A model generated the notes under the pieces. It made no database searches and was not told the DNA's origin. It saw only the letters and a program-made list of their open reading frames with translations. The position numbers and the translations under genes are program-made. A stretch of DNA of 64,000 bases, taken from assembly GCA_949825065.1 (NCBI GenBank), contig OX463846.1, positions 7,211,366 through 7,275,365 on the forward strand. Reading direction: 5' to 3'. Source of the stretch: Odontocerum albicorne. Its lineage: Eukaryota; Arthropoda; Insecta; Trichoptera; Odontoceridae. Of this stretch, positions 1 through 11,468 are shown in pieces; the first letter of the stretch is position 1, and the number at the start of each line of letters is the position of its first letter.

Positions 1-3000
1 TAATTTTGAAAAATTGCTATGTTTTACCTCAATATTTTCCATAATGTGCCGAAACTTCACACTTTTCACCCGAAAAACTGCTATTGACGAATAAGTTTAC
101 GAATATATGTAGAAAATCACTACAGAATTATTAATTGTTCCACGTATTTCCATGTTTTTCATCTTAAACTTCTAATTTTGCGAAATTTCTAAGTTTACCC
201 TCAATATTTTCCATAATATAATATACTTTTCCATAATATACTGAAACTTCATACTTTTTACTCGAAAAACCACCATTGACAAACAAAATTACGACTATCT
301 GTACAAAATCTCTACAGAATTATGGTTTGTTCCACGTGTTGCCATGTTTTTCGTCTCAAACCTCTAATTTTGCAAATTTTTTTTTCAGCGTCAATATTTT
401 CCATAATATACTGAAACTTTATACTTTTCACTCGAAAAACTGCCATTGACGAATAAGTTTACGAATATATGTAGAAAATCACTACAGAATTATGATTTGT
501 TCCACGCGTTTCCATGTTTTTCGTCTAACACCTCTAATTTTGCGAAATTTCTAGGTTTAACCTCAATACTTTCCGTAATACACTGAAATTTCATACTTTT
601 TACTCGAAAAACTCCCATTGATGACCAAGGTTGCGAATAAATGGTTAAAATCCCTACAGAACTATTGTTTGTTCTACGTGTTTCCATGTTTTTCGTCTCA
701 AACCTTAAATTTTGCAAACGTGCTATGTTTAACCTCAATATTTTCCATAATGATGAAACTTTACACTTTTCACTCGAAAAACTGCCATTGACGACTTAGT
801 TTGCGAATATATGTAGAAAATCACTACAAAATTATGTTTTGTTCCACGTGTTTCCATGTTTTTCGTCTTAAACCTCTAATTTTGCGAAATTTCTATGTTT
901 CACGTCAATATTTTCCATAATACTCGTATACTGAAACTTTATACTTTTTACTCGAAAAACTCCCATTGATGACCAAGGTTACGAATAAATGTTTAAAATC
1001 ACCACAGAATAATTGTTTGTTCTACGTGTTTCCATGTTTTTCGTCTCAAACCTTTAATTTTGAAAAATTGCTATGTTTAACCTCAATATTTTCCATAATA
1101 TGCTCTGAAACATCACACTTTTCATTCGAAAAACTGCTATTGACAACTAAGTTTACGAATATATGTAGAAAATCACTACAAAATTATGTTTTGTTCCACG
1201 TGTTTCCATGTTTTTCGTCTTAAACCGTTACTTTTGCGAAATTTCTATGTTTAACGTCAATATTTTTCATAATACGAGTATACTGAAACTTTATACTTTT
1301 TACTCGAAAAATTCTCATTGATGACCAAGGTTACAATAAATGTTCAAAATAACTACAGACTTATTGTTTGTTCCAATTGTTACCATGTTTTTCGTCTTAA
1401 ACCTCTAATTTAGCGAAATTTCTATGTTTAACGTCAATATTTTCCATAATATACTGAAACTTTATACTTTTTACTCGAAAAACTCCCAATGATGACCAAG
1501 GTTACGAATAAATGTTTAAATTATCTACATAATTATTGTTTGTTCCACGTGTTGCCATGTTTTTCGTCTCAACCTCTTATTTTGCGATTTTTTTTTTCAG
1601 CGTCAATATTTTCCATAATACACTGAAACTTTATACTTTTCACTCGAAAAACTCCCATTGATGACCAAGGTTACGAATAAATGTTTAAAATCACTGCAGA
1701 AGTATTGTTTGTTCTACGTGTTTCCATGCTTTTCGTCTCAAACCTTTAAATTTGAAAAATTGCTATGTTTAACCTCAATATTTTCCATAATATACTGAAA
1801 CTTCCCACTTTTCACTCGAAAAACTGCCATTGACGACTAAGTTTACGAATACATGTAGAAAATTACTACAGAATTATGTTTTGTTCCACTTGTTTCCATG
1901 TTTTTCGTCTTAAACCTCTAATTTAGCAATATTTCTATGTTTAACGTCAACATTTTCCATAATATACTGAAACTTCATACTTTTCACTCAAAAAACTGCC
2001 ATGGATGACCAAGTTTACGAACATATGTAGAAAATCACTACAGACTTATTGTTTGTTCCATGTTTTTCTTCTCAAATTTTTTTCGTCTCAAAACTTTAAT
2101 TTCCATGTTTTTCGTGTTTCCACGTCTTTCCATGTTTTTCGTCTCGAAACTTTAATTTTTAATTGTTTTTTTATTTAGCGTCAATATTTTCAATAATATA
2201 CTGAAAATTTATACTTTTCACTCGAAAAACTGCCATTGACGACCAAGTTTACGAGTATATGTACAAAATCCCTACAAAATTATGATTTGTTCCACGTGTT
2301 TCCATGTTTTTCGTCTTACACCTCTAATTTTGCGAAATTTGTAGTTTTAACATCAATATTTTACATACTACACTGAAATTTCAAACTTTTTACTCGAAAA
2401 GCTCCCATTGATGACCAAGGTCGCGAATAAATGTGTTTAATCACTACAGAATTTTTTGTTTGTTCTACGTGTTTCCATGTTTTTCGTCTCAAACATTTAT
2501 TTTGCAAAATAGCTATGTTTAACCTCAATATTTTCCATAATATGCTGAAACTTCACACTTTTTATTCGAAAAACTGCCATTGACGACTAAGCTTACTAAT
2601 ATATGTAGAAAATTACTACAGAATTATGTTTTGATCCACGTGTTTCCATGTTTTTCGTCTTAAACCTCTAATTTAGCGAAATTTCTATGTTTAACGTCAA
2701 CATTTTCCATAATAAACTGAAACCTCATACTTTTCACTCGAAAAACTGCCATTGATGACCAAGTTTACGAACATATGTATAAAATCACTACAGAATTATT
2801 GTTTGTTCGACCTCTTTCCATGTTTTTCGTCTCAAACCTTTAATTTTGTTTATTTTATTTAGCGTCAATATATTCAATAATATACTGAAACTTTATACTT
2901 TTCACTCGAAAAACTGCCATTGACGACCAATTTTACGAGTATATGTACAAAATCACTACAAAATTATGATTTGTTTTACGTATTTCCATGTTTTTCGTCT

Positions 3001-3912
3001 TACATCTCTAATTTTGCGAAATTTGTAGTTTTAACCTCAATATCATAATGTATTGAAACTTCACACTTTTCACTCGAAAAACTGCCATTGATGACCAAGT
3101 ATACGAACATATGTAGAAAATCACTACAGAGTTATTGTTTGTTCCGCGTCTTTCCATGTTTTTCGTCTCAAACCTTTAATTTTGCGATTTTTTTTTATTT
3201 AGCGTCAATATTTTCAACAATATACTGAAACTTTATACTTTTCACTCGAAAAACTGCCATTGACGACCAAGTTTACGAGTATATGTACAAAATCACTAAA
3301 GAATTATGATTTGTTTTACGTATTTCCATGTTTTTTGTCTTACACCTCTAATTTTGCGAAATTTGTAGTTTTAACCTCAATATTTTCCATACTACGAGTA
3401 CACTGAAATTTCATAATTTTTACTCGAAAAACTCCCATTGATGACCAAGGTTTCAAATAAATGTTTAAAATCCCTATAGAATTATTGTTTGTTATACGTG
3501 TTTCCATGTTTTTCATCTCAAACCTTTTACTTTGCAAAAGTGCTATGTTTAACCTCAATATTTTCCATAATGATGAAACTTCACACTTTTCACTCGAAAA
3601 ACTGCCATTGACGACTAAGTTTACGAATAAATTTAGAAAATTACTACAGAATTGTGTTTTGTTCCAAGTGTTTCGTCACGTCACGTGTTTCCATGGTTTT
3701 CGTCTTTAACCTAAGTTAGCGAAATTTCTATGTTTAACGTCAACATTTTCCATAATAAACTGAAACCTCATACTTTTCACTCGAAAAACTGCCATTGATG
3801 ACCAAGTTTACGAACATATGTTTAAAATCCCTACAGAATTATGGTTTGTTCTACGTGTTTCCATGTTTTTCGTCTCAATGCTTTAACTTTGCAAAATTGC
3901 TATGTTTAACCT
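1..3912. repeat. Satellite A, left block (~174-bp tandem units)
   Basis: About 22 head-to-tail units recur every 168-180 bp, seen from the repeated motif ATTTTCCATAATATACTGAA near 31, 392, 738, 908, 1085, 1437, 1606, 1781, 1950, 2530, 2699, 3385 and 3558. At least two monomer types alternate irregularly: one with 'CTGCCATTGACGAC' followed by 'AAGTTTACGAATATATG', the other with 'CTCCCATTGATGACC' followed by 'AAGGTTACGAATAAATG'. Short ORFs on both strands here are by-products of the repeat. The block ends exactly at the left LTR of the gypsy element and resumes after it, so it was one array before insertion. Confidence 0.93.
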
Positions 3913-4321
3913 TTTAGGGAATCGGTCGTTAAGGAAGAGATGATGATGGTTGTTGATAAATAAATAAACTCGTTAAATCGCAATGCGGAAAGAGAGAGAG
4001 AGAGTGTTTATTTTTATAGTAACGTAGGTATTCATATCTTTTTGGAATGTGCGCGAGAGTGCGCTCGCGATATGCTTACGTCTCGCTTCTGTAAATGCAG
4101 AAAACGGTTATTGTCGTTTGTAGGTATTCATCTTAATACGGAACTGGTGAGATAGCCGTGGTGCGTTCTCTCTCTCTGGCGTGTGGTGCGGTCGTTCGGC
4201 CGGCGTCAATGGCCGGCATGTGACCTTCGTACTATTTACTATAATTTATTGAGGAATCCGAAGGTCGTTTCATCGGTCATTGACCGTATGTATGCGACAA
4301 TATTCCGCGACGACCGCCACA
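3913..4321 (-). repeat. 3' LTR of the gypsy element (409 bp)
   Basis: Matches 8371-8738 along its length except for a 35-bp segment near 4246-4280 absent from the other copy, a longer GA run near 3991-4004 and scattered substitutions. In element orientation it starts TGTGGCGG and ends CCTAAA. The same boundaries are seen independently in the solo LTR at 33683-34048. Confidence 0.93.
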
Positions 4322-4334
4322 TGGTTCCCCTTCT
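4322..4334 (-). other. Polypurine tract of the gypsy element
   Basis: In element orientation the purine-rich stretch AGAAGGGGAACCA directly precedes the 3' LTR, as expected for the plus-strand primer of an LTR retrotransposon. Confidence 0.7.
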
Positions 4335-4355
4335 AGTGAAGCGTAAGGTGCGTAC

Positions 4356-5444
4356 CTACGCGAAACGTACGTGTCCCTTCACTATTCTCCCACTACGTGT
4401 AGTGTAGCAGGGTGTAGTGGCTGGTTGTTGGATTCTCTCCGTCGTCACCGTTGCGTCCTCAGTGGTAGCGATGTATGCGGGCTTAAGGCGGTCCATTGAG
4501 ACGTTGACCACTCGTCCAGGCAGCTGCAGCGTGAACACCTTGTTTCTCCTTCCAAGAACGGCATAGGGTCCGTCGTAAGGCGGGTTGAGCGGCTTCCTTA
4601 CGGCGTCGTTGCGCAGGAATACATGGCTGCAGGTCTGGAAGTCCTTGTGGACGAAGGTTTTCCTTCCACTGCCGTGGGCTTCTACGGGTGCTGGGCGGAG
4701 GCTGCGTAGAGTGTCACGCAGCTGCTCGACGTATGTACTGTCCATGGCCCTTTCATTTGACGTTGCTTCGGCGAAGAAGTCACCAGGGAGTCGCAGGCTC
4801 CTTCTGTATGTCAGTTCGGCGGCGCTGACATCCGTGTCGGATCTGACTGCGGCACGGAGTCCGCGGATAATGACAGGCAGCTCGTCTATCCACTTTCCGT
4901 TATTCGCTAGGCGGGCTGTGAGTGCGGTCTTCATTGACCTGTGCCATCGCTCTATAATGCCATTGCTTTGTGGATGATATGGGGTTGTCCTTCTCTTCTC
5001 GACTCCGAGCAGTTTCATCAGGGCGGAGAATAGGTTACTCTCGAATTGCCTTCCTTGGTCGCTGGTGAGAGTCGTAGGGCATCCGAAGCGGGATATCCAA
5101 CCTTCCAATACGGCGCGGGCGACGGATTCCGCCGTGATGTCCACGAGCGGAATGGCCTCGGGCCATCGTGTGGCTCTGTCGATCATCGTAAGCAAATATT
5201 TTTCGCCGTTCCGAGATGTAGGCAGAGGTCCAACTATGTCCATGTGCATGCTCTCGAATCGTTGTGCGGGCGGATACGAAGATACGACGCTATTTGTATG
5301 GCAGTGAATCTTCGCTTTTTGGCATCGTATGCATTGTTTCGCCCACCTTCCGATATCCGCATTCATCGATGGCCAGAAATATCGTTTTCTCATCATTTTT
5401 CTCGTGGTTCGTATCCCCGGGTGGCTCAATTCATGTAAGGCACG
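4356..5444 (-). pseudogene. Integrase part of gypsy pol
   Basis: Inserts element cDNA into the host genome. The reading frame is open for 363 codons. It begins with an HHCC zinc-binding region (histidines in LHELSHPG, cysteines in CIRC), then the catalytic core with D in HMDIVGPLP, D in TSDQGRQF and E in GIIERWHR; 35 residues lie between the last two, the usual DD35E spacing. The C-terminal part has the GPY/F module (YDGPYAVL) and the motif VSMDRLKPAY. There is no chromodomain. The frame is continuous with the RNase H segment and is cut from it only by a TAA codon at 5445-5447. As it stands it cannot be translated with the rest of pol, but all catalytic residues remain. Confidence 0.93.
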
Positions 5445-6130
5445 TTACGCCTGTAGTCGGAATTCGGCCGGGAGATAGGGTCGCATATTTTCTGTTGATA
5501 CTTCGCAGTAAATTTTTTTATTAGAAGTGGGTAGTGCGATTTTTTCAAACTTTAAATTTGGCCGATTTAGTAATGTTAGAATGTCTGTGTCTGTCTGGTG
5601 AGCATCGGCGAGACTTTCATAATCCAATATGGCGGCTGCTACTAGCGTCTCGATTCGAGACAGAGTATCTGCGGGGATATTCTCTGCTCCGTCGATGTGC
5701 CGAATATCAGTCGTGAATTCGCTTATGAATGTTATGTAGCGAGCTCTACGGGCTGATTCGCTGTCGGATGGTTTTATTGAAAATGCGTACACGAGTGGTT
5801 TGTGATCGGTGTAGATGATAATTTGTCTTCCCTCGTGGAAGTTCCGGAAATACTTCCCCGCCATGTATATAGCTGTTAGCTCTCTGTCGTACGTGCTGTA
5901 GTTTTTTTGAGCTGCGCTGAATTTCTTTGAGAAATATCCGAGTGGTCGCCAAATATTGTTTACTCTTTGTTGCAGGACGGCCCCCATCCCTGTGTTCGAT
6001 GCGTCGGTTAGATGGGATAGTGCGGCGTCGTTCTGCGGGTGGTTCAGTAGAACTGCGTCGCGTATCGATTGCTTGCATTTTTCGAATGCCGTTGTTGATT
6101 CCTCGGTCCACTTTATTTCGGTTTTATCTC
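5445..6130 (-). pseudogene. RNase H part of gypsy pol
   Basis: Degrades the RNA strand of the RNA:DNA hybrid during reverse transcription. Conserved acidic sites are visible in LTDASNTGMGAVL (near 6000), TYDRELTAIY and IYTDHKPLVYAF, followed by the usual DTLSRIE tail. The segment is in frame with the integrase downstream except for the stop at 5445. The connection to reverse transcriptase around 6120-6215 is damaged: the frame changes and the region is T-rich. The order RT-RNase H-integrase is that of Ty3/gypsy rather than Ty1/copia elements. Confidence 0.9.
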
Positions 6131-6210
6131 TTTTTTTGCTTTATGCAAATATGCATGTAGCGGCGCTTGAATGCAGGCGGCTTGTGGAATGCATTCACGG
6201 TAATAGTTAA

Positions 6211-7238
6211 TCATACCGAGGAATCTGCGCAATGACTCGACGTTAGTTGGCCTGGGGAATTCGTCGATGGCTTTAACTTCATGGCTGGTGGTTTGATTCC
6301 GTCTTTGTCAACGTTGTAACCGAGAAAGATCACGTTGCTCTTTCCAAGCGCGCATTTGGCGGGATTGATCGTAATTCCATACTCGCTGAAGCGCTGTAGG
6401 ATCTTCCGAATATGTTCTTCGTGCTGGGCTTCGTTTCCTGATGCGATAATGACGTCATCAATAAATGGAAACGCGAAGTCCAGGCCGGTTAGTACTTGGT
6501 GTATAAACCGTTGGAAAGTCTGGCCTGCGTTCTTCAATCCGGGGCACATTCGAGGGAATTCAAACAAGCCAAAAGGTGTTATTATGGCAGTCTTCTCGAT
6601 GTGTTTATCAAGGACTGGTAGCTGTTGGTAAGCTTGGTTGAGGTCGAGTGTGCTGAAGATTTTTTTTCCTGCGAGCTGGTGTATGTGAAATCTTTCATGC
6701 GTGGTACGGGGTACCTGTCGGGCTTCGTGACGGAATTTAGTCATCTGTAGTCGCCGCAGACTCGTAGTTCACCGTTCTTTTTTGGTACGACAACAAGTGG
6801 GCTTGCCCAAGGGCTCTTGCTGGGGCGGCATATACCTTGAAGCATCATCTCTTCGAATTCTTTTTTTACTGCTTGATAGCGGTGGGGTGGTATTTGCATT
6901 GCTTTCGCATATAATGGTGGGCCAGTTGTTTCGATGTAATGCTCCACTTGGTGTTTGGAGCCTTCCTTGAACGGTGATGGTCTCGTGACGTCAGGGAATT
7001 CTACGAGAATTCGATGGTACTTCTGCTCCATATCGATTGTTTGTATGGTTGGTTGTGCAGAATTGTACATTGGCGCCTCAATGGAAAGGTTGGTTGTTTG
7101 GTCGATAAGGCGGCGTCCGGCGACGTCGACCAGGAGTTTATGTTGCGTGAGGAAGTCTGCTCCGAGTATCGGCCTCGTGACGGCTGCCATAACGAACTTC
7201 CAATGGAATGCTCTTCGGAGGTTTAGGTCAAGCTCCAT
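6211..7238 (-). pseudogene. Reverse transcriptase part of gypsy pol
   Basis: RNA-directed DNA polymerase. The N-terminal half (7238-6744) holds GADFLTQHKLLVD, typical of the protease-RT linker in this group, and ASPLVVVPKKNGELRVCGDY. The second half (6744-6211) holds STLDLNQAYQQLPV (motif A aspartate), FEFPRMCPGLKNAGQTFQRF (motif B) and the catalytic FIDDVIIAS (motif C). A TGA at about 6741-6743 interrupts the frame, and a further frameshift lies near 6660-6690, where a run of T (A on the coding strand) is present. All three catalytic regions are otherwise preserved, so the damage looks recent relative to the amino-acid conservation. Confidence 0.93.
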
Positions 7239-7450
7239 TGTCTTTTCTCCGTATGTACGGATAACCGTGTTGTTCGCAGCGTACAGGTTGAAAGGAAGAG
7301 GCTTTGCGTAACCTTACGCTCTCGGTATTACAGAGATGTTCGCTCCGGTGTCGACCAGGAATCTCATTCCTGACCTTTTGTCGGTGACAAATAGGCGGTT
7401 AGTGGCTCCACAAACGTCGGGTTCCTCCGCATCTAGCGTTTTTGCTGGTT
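7239..7450 (-). pseudogene. Aspartic protease part of gypsy pol
   Basis: Processes the polyprotein. The active-site motif LVDTGANISVIP (DTG type) lies at about 7325-7360, preceded by RLFVTDKRSGMRF. The frame is the same as gag upstream and RT downstream, but a TAA at 7314-7316 separates them. The downstream half of the protease, through NNTVIRTYGEKT, is still readable after the stop. Confidence 0.88.
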
Positions 7451-8316
7451 TCCCGTTTTCCTTTGTTTTTCTAAAGGTACACGGGTAACTGCAGCGTAAG
7501 ACACTCTTCCCAAATCTGCTGTGGTAGTAGCAGATTGATGATGCGGCAGGAGAGGGTGGGCGGAGACGTGTGTTGCGTACTATTGCTTGACTGCAGTGCG
7601 TTGGTCGTTGATGCTCTTTGGAGGTAGTCCGCGCTTTTATTTCCGCCATTTGCAGGCGTAGTTGTTTGATACTGTCGATTAAGCTGCAGATGGCATCTGA
7701 CGTGGAGGGTTGCGGGGCTACCGGTGCTTCGGTGATGGCGGAGTGTGCCGGTACGATGCTCATGGTTGCCACTTCCTGCGTCTGCTCCAGCATCTTGTCG
7801 GCCAGCAGTGCGAGTTCGTCGAGGGAGGCAGTCTTGGAGATCGTATGGGTGATCGCCAGGACTGACCTCCCATGAGCTGGCATCAAGCTCATCCACATCA
7901 GATGCAGCGTTGCATCTGGGATCATCTCACGGGTGTGGCTCCGCATGCGTCGTCTCAACAGCTGTGATGGGCGCTGGTCGCCGAGCTCCATCTCTGACAG
8001 CAGTCTTTGGAGCTGTCTCGCATCGCTCTCTTCATAGACGGAGATGAGTTTTTTTTAACTTCTCCGTATTGGTTTGCGCTCGGGCTGTACAGGAGATCGG
8101 CGATCTGCACGATGTCCTGCTTGTCAAGCTGGGCGAGGACCATCTGAGCCAGCTAGGTTTGGCTGCGGTGGAGGTCCTGGGTGGCGGCTTCGAAAGTGAT
8201 AAACCGCGTGGTTTATCGCGCCAGAATGCCGTGATTCGCATCGCTAGTGCGATACCAGCGAGATGCTGTGGAGATGATGCGTTTCCAGATGCGGGTTCTT
8301 GGTTTTGTGTTGACAT
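7451..8316 (-). pseudogene. Gag of the gypsy element, frameshifted
   Basis: Structural protein that packages the element RNA. The probable start is an ATG at 8316-8314 (MSTQNQEPASG), 54 bp downstream of the LTR end in element orientation. Around 7990-8210 the coding frame changes at least twice, so the N-terminal part (LAGIALAMRITAFW) and the middle part (ELGDQRPSQLLRRRMRSH) are in different frames. Near the end the segment CYYHSRFGKSVLRCSYPC fits C-x2-H-x9-C-x3-C, the CHCC knuckle known from CsRn1-like elements and unlike the CCHC of most gypsy gags. Clade assignment rests mainly on this motif. Confidence 0.85.
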
Positions 8317-8351
8317 CGCTATATTCACTTTAGTCGAATTCAGTGTTCACT

Positions 8352-8369
8352 TTTCGTTCGGAGTCACCA
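8352..8369 (-). other. Primer binding site of the gypsy element
   Basis: In element orientation, one base after the 5' LTR, the sequence TGGTGACTCCGAACGAAA starts with the TGG expected opposite a tRNA CCA end. Its first 12 bases resemble the tRNA-Trp-type site known for CsRn1 relatives. The match to tRNA-Trp is from general knowledge and is not exact. Confidence 0.6.
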
Positions 8370-8370
8370 C

Positions 8371-8738
8371 TTTAGGGAATCGGTCGTTAAGGAAGAGATG
8401 ATGATGGTTGTCGATAAATAAATAAACTCGTTAAATCGCAATGCGGAAAGAGAGAGAGTGTTTCTTTTTATAGTAACGTAGGTATTTATATCTTTTTGGA
8501 ATGTGCGCGAGAATGCGCTCGCAATATGCTTATGTCTCGCTTCTGTGAATGCAGAAAACGGTTATTGTCGTATTTAGGTATTCATCTAAATACGGAACTG
8601 GTGAGATAGCCGTGGTGCGCTCCCTCTCTGGCGTGTGGTGCGGTCGCTCGGCCGGCGTCAATGGCCGGCATGTGACCTTCGGACTGTTTACTATAATTTA
8701 CCGTATGTATGCGACAATATTCCGCGACGACCGCCACA
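8371..8738 (-). repeat. 5' LTR of the gypsy element (368 bp)
   Basis: Pairs with 3913-4321. Compared with that copy it lacks 35 bp near 8701 and has a shorter GA tract. ACCT follows at 8739-8742 and satellite A resumes at once. Confidence 0.93.
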
Positions 8739-8742
8739 ACCT

Positions 8743-9885
8743 CTATATTTTCCATAATGTACTGAAACTTTATACTTTTCACTCGAAAGACTGCCATTGA
8801 CGACCAAGTTTACGAGTATATGTACAAAATCACTACAGAATTATGATTTGTTCCAAGTGTTTCCATTTTTTTCGTCTTACACCTCTAGTTTTGCGAAATT
8901 TGTAGTTTTAACCTCAATATTTTCCATAATGCACTGACATTTCATACTTTTTACTCGAAACACTCCCATTGATGACCAAGGTTTCAAATAAATGTTTAAA
9001 ATTCCTACAGAATTATGGTTTGTTCTACGTGTTTCCATGTTTTTCGTCTCAAACCTTTAAACTTTGCAAAATTGCTATGTTTAACCTCAATATTTTCCAT
9101 AATGTATTGAAACTTCATACTTTTCACTCGAAAAACTGCCATTGACGACTAAGTTTACGAACATATGTAGAAAATTACTACAGAATTATGTTTTGTTCCA
9201 CGTGTTTCCATGGTTTTCGTCTTAAACCTCTAATTTAGCGAAATTTCTATGTTTAACGTCAACATTTTCCATAATATACTGAAACTTCATACTTTTCACT
9301 CGAAAAACTGCCATTGATGACCAAGTTTACGAACATTTGTAGAAAATCAATACAGAATTATTGTTTGTTCCACGAATTTCCATGTTTTTTGTCTCAAACC
9401 TTTAATTTTGCGATTTTTTTTTATTTAGCGCAAATATTTTCAACAATATACTGAAACTTTATACTTTTAACTCGAAAAACTGCCATTGACGACCAAGTTT
9501 ACGAGCATATGTACAAAATCACTACAGAATTATGATTTGTTCCACGTGTTTCCATGTTTTTCGTCTTACACCTCTGGTTTTGCGAAATTCGTAGTTTTAA
9601 CCTCAATATTTTCCTTAATACGAGTACACTGAAATTACATACTTTTTACTCGAAAAACTGCAATTGACGACTAAATTTACGAATATATGTAAAAAATCAC
9701 TACAGAATTAAGTTTTGTTCCAGGTGTTACCATGTTTTTCGTCTTAAATCTCTAATTTAGCGAAATTTCTAGGTTTAACCTCAATATTTTCCATAATATA
9801 CTGAAACTTCATACTTTTCACTCGAAAAACTACCATTGACGACCAAGATTACGAATATATGTACAAAATTACTACAGAATTATTA
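8743..9885. repeat. Satellite A, right block
   Basis: About 6.5 further units of the ~174-bp satellite, in the same orientation and phase as 1-3912. The first unit is cut by the gypsy insertion. The block ends at about 9885, within a unit, where unrelated sequence starts. Confidence 0.92.
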
Positions 9886-10020
9886 AACAACCTCCTGGGC
9901 ATATCTGAGTTTGAAAAAAACTCTTATATCAATCACCCTTTTGCATTGATTTCACGAGGAGATATCTTATTTTAAAAAATGCAGATGTACCCAGGACTAT
10001 ATATGCTACATTTTGGTATA
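9886..10020. other. Unclassified segment left of the Tigger copy
   Basis: Not satellite. It ends in the TA target site of the Tigger element. The motif at 9900 (GGGCATATCTGAGTTTGAAA) recurs in similar form at 11180 on the other side (GGACATACCTGGGTTTGAAA), so both flanks may belong to one older repeat. Confidence 0.3.
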
Positions 10021-10197
10021 CAGGCAACCCTCGGCTTTCGCACATTATACTTTTGCACAAGTCACTATTTATAAAATTCTATTTCTTAAAGATTTTGGTC
10101 GACAATGCAAAAAATGTTCGCTTCCATGCAGTCGCTTCCACTTTTTTGGGAGAACTATGATATGTGGAACGCAATAAACAATATTGGATACTCGTAG

Positions 10198-10659
10198 GCT
10201 GAAATAAAAGAGTCAACAATGAAAGGTTCCTGGAATTAATTATGCCCACAAATGATTAGTGATTTTATAAATTCTGAAGAAATTCTAGAAAGTATCACAG
10301 ATGAAATAGTTAGCCTTATGAATGAACTAAACTTGGACGTCAACAACGAATATGTTAATGATTTGATTGAATCTCACTCAGTACCCCTGTCAAATGAATA
10401 CTTAATTGAGCAACAAGACTTAAATGAAATACATAATGAAAGTGAGGAAGAAGAAGCTGATATAATTCTCAAGACTTTGACAATAAAAAATATGAATGAA
10501 TCCTTCATGCATCTAGACAATTTTTTGACTACCATGGAAGAATGTGATCCTAATGGAGATCGTATATCTCAAGTACGTAGGGCGATTGAGAAAGACACAG
10601 CATGTTATAGAACTCTTTATCAAGAAAATAAAAAAGGGTGGTATTTAACTAACTCTTGA
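10198..10659 (+). pseudogene. Tigger-type transposase, C-terminal fragment
   Basis: The frame 10252-10659 is open for 135 codons. Upstream in the same frame, after one TAA, is MKGSWN-stop-LCPQM, the conserved end of the DDE domain of Tigger transposases. The acidic C-terminal region follows, with VNDLIESHSVPLSNEYLIEQ matching the typical 'ELLESH..ELTNEELIELE' layout of the family. The DNA-binding (CENP-B type) and catalytic parts are missing. It is a remnant, not a host gene. Confidence 0.75.
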
Positions 10660-10693
10660 CAAATTTATATAGAAACCACCTGAAATCACTTAA

Positions 10694-10929
10694 CACGTTC
10701 GCTGCTGAAGACGCCCATGGGCGTCAACACATTTTTTGTAGAGACGCTGATGACGCCCGTTGCGCGTCATTCGATTCTCTTTGTTTGTATGGTATCGAAT
10801 ATTTTAAGATTTTAAGGTTTCCGTAAGATTTTAAGGTTTCGAAAATACCGTAAGATTTTAAGGTTTCCAAAATATGATTTTTTTCAGTACCTCTACACTA
10901 TTCTGTAAATACATACCGCAGTGAATGTG
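10694..10929. mobile_element. TTAA MITE, family 3 (236 bp), nested in Tigger
   Basis: Flanked by TTAA at 10690-10693 and 10930-10933. The left end is CACGTTCGCTGCTGAAG and the right end ACCGCAGTGAATGTG, giving inverted repeats starting CACNTTC. A 16-bp perfect palindrome GACGCCCATGGGCGTC lies just inside the left end. The middle has three copies of CCGTAAGATTTTAAGG-like sequence. TTAA target sites are the hallmark of piggyBac-type elements; no coding capacity is present. Confidence 0.78.
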
Positions 10930-11137
10930 TTAAACACGCCTCGTTAACTTAATTATGTATATTGATAAATAAATATTTTTAATATATTATTGTTAAATAA
11001 ATATTATTATCGATAAATTATCGATAAATATTTCAAAATAGATATGTTGGTGTTTTTTACATCCCTCTTTTTTCGAATATTCAACATTCGTACACATTTT
11101 CAGTAACCAATTATGTGCGAAAGTCGATGGTCGCCTG

Positions 11138-11468
11138 TATTTATAAGCTACATTTATCTCAAAAATGTCATAATGTGGACATACCTGGGTTTGAAAAGCG
11201 TCGACACATTTATAAACTATAAAAACGTACTACTTGATCCAAAAATACAAGTTCAACTTCTGTAGGACATAATAGTAACGTGCTGTGTAGTTTTTACACA
11301 ATTTTAGCCCAGTTTCCTTGCATCGTAGCTACATGCACGAACTGTTAATGTGAATTTCACCGTCAAGTATCGAGTAAAACGTTGGATAATTAAATAATTT
11401 TATAATATTTCAATAGTTAAAGGACCTTTTTGACACCAAAGATTTAAAGACAACCAATACAATTTAAC
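11138..11468. other. Unclassified AT-rich segment
   Basis: No convincing ORF, inverted repeat or tandem structure. It shares the motif described at 9886 with the left flank of the Tigger copy. Confidence 0.3.

Larger units (their letters stand above)
3913..8738 (-). mobile_element. Ty3/gypsy LTR retrotransposon, CsRn1-like clade, defective
   Basis: A complete but inactive LTR retrotransposon read on the minus strand. Order in its own direction: 5' LTR (8738-8371), primer site, gag with a CHCC knuckle, protease, reverse transcriptase, RNase H, integrase, polypurine tract, 3' LTR (4321-3913). It lies within satellite A and is flanked by a 4-bp direct repeat ACCT (3909-3912 and 8739-8742), which restores the satellite when the element is removed. 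The gag knuckle C-x2-H-x9-C-x3-C and a primer site resembling the tRNA-Trp type point to the CsRn1 clade (known family traits; the clade call is inference). At least three in-frame stops and several frameshifts make it non-autonomous. The LTRs differ by roughly 15 substitutions by eye plus a 35-bp deletion in the upstream LTR, so it is old. Confidence 0.93.
10021..11137 (+). mobile_element. Tigger/pogo-type DNA transposon, internally deleted
   Basis: The ends are inverted repeats: CAGGCAACCCTCGGCTTTCG at 10021 and, on the opposite strand at 11137, CAGGCGACCATCGACTTTCG. Both ends are flanked by TA (10019-10020 and 11138-11139), the usual target duplication of the Tc1/mariner/pogo group. CAGGCA..CCTCGG ends are typical of Tigger. 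Only the C-terminal third of a transposase remains, and a TTAA MITE is nested at 10694-10929. At 1.1 kb it is far shorter than an autonomous element (about 2-3 kb). Confidence 0.85.

Noticed and set aside
4585..4977. Plus-strand ORFs of 80-130 codons opposite the gypsy pol gene (also 5046-5438, 6955-7311)
   Set aside because: Antisense shadows of the conserved pol frame.
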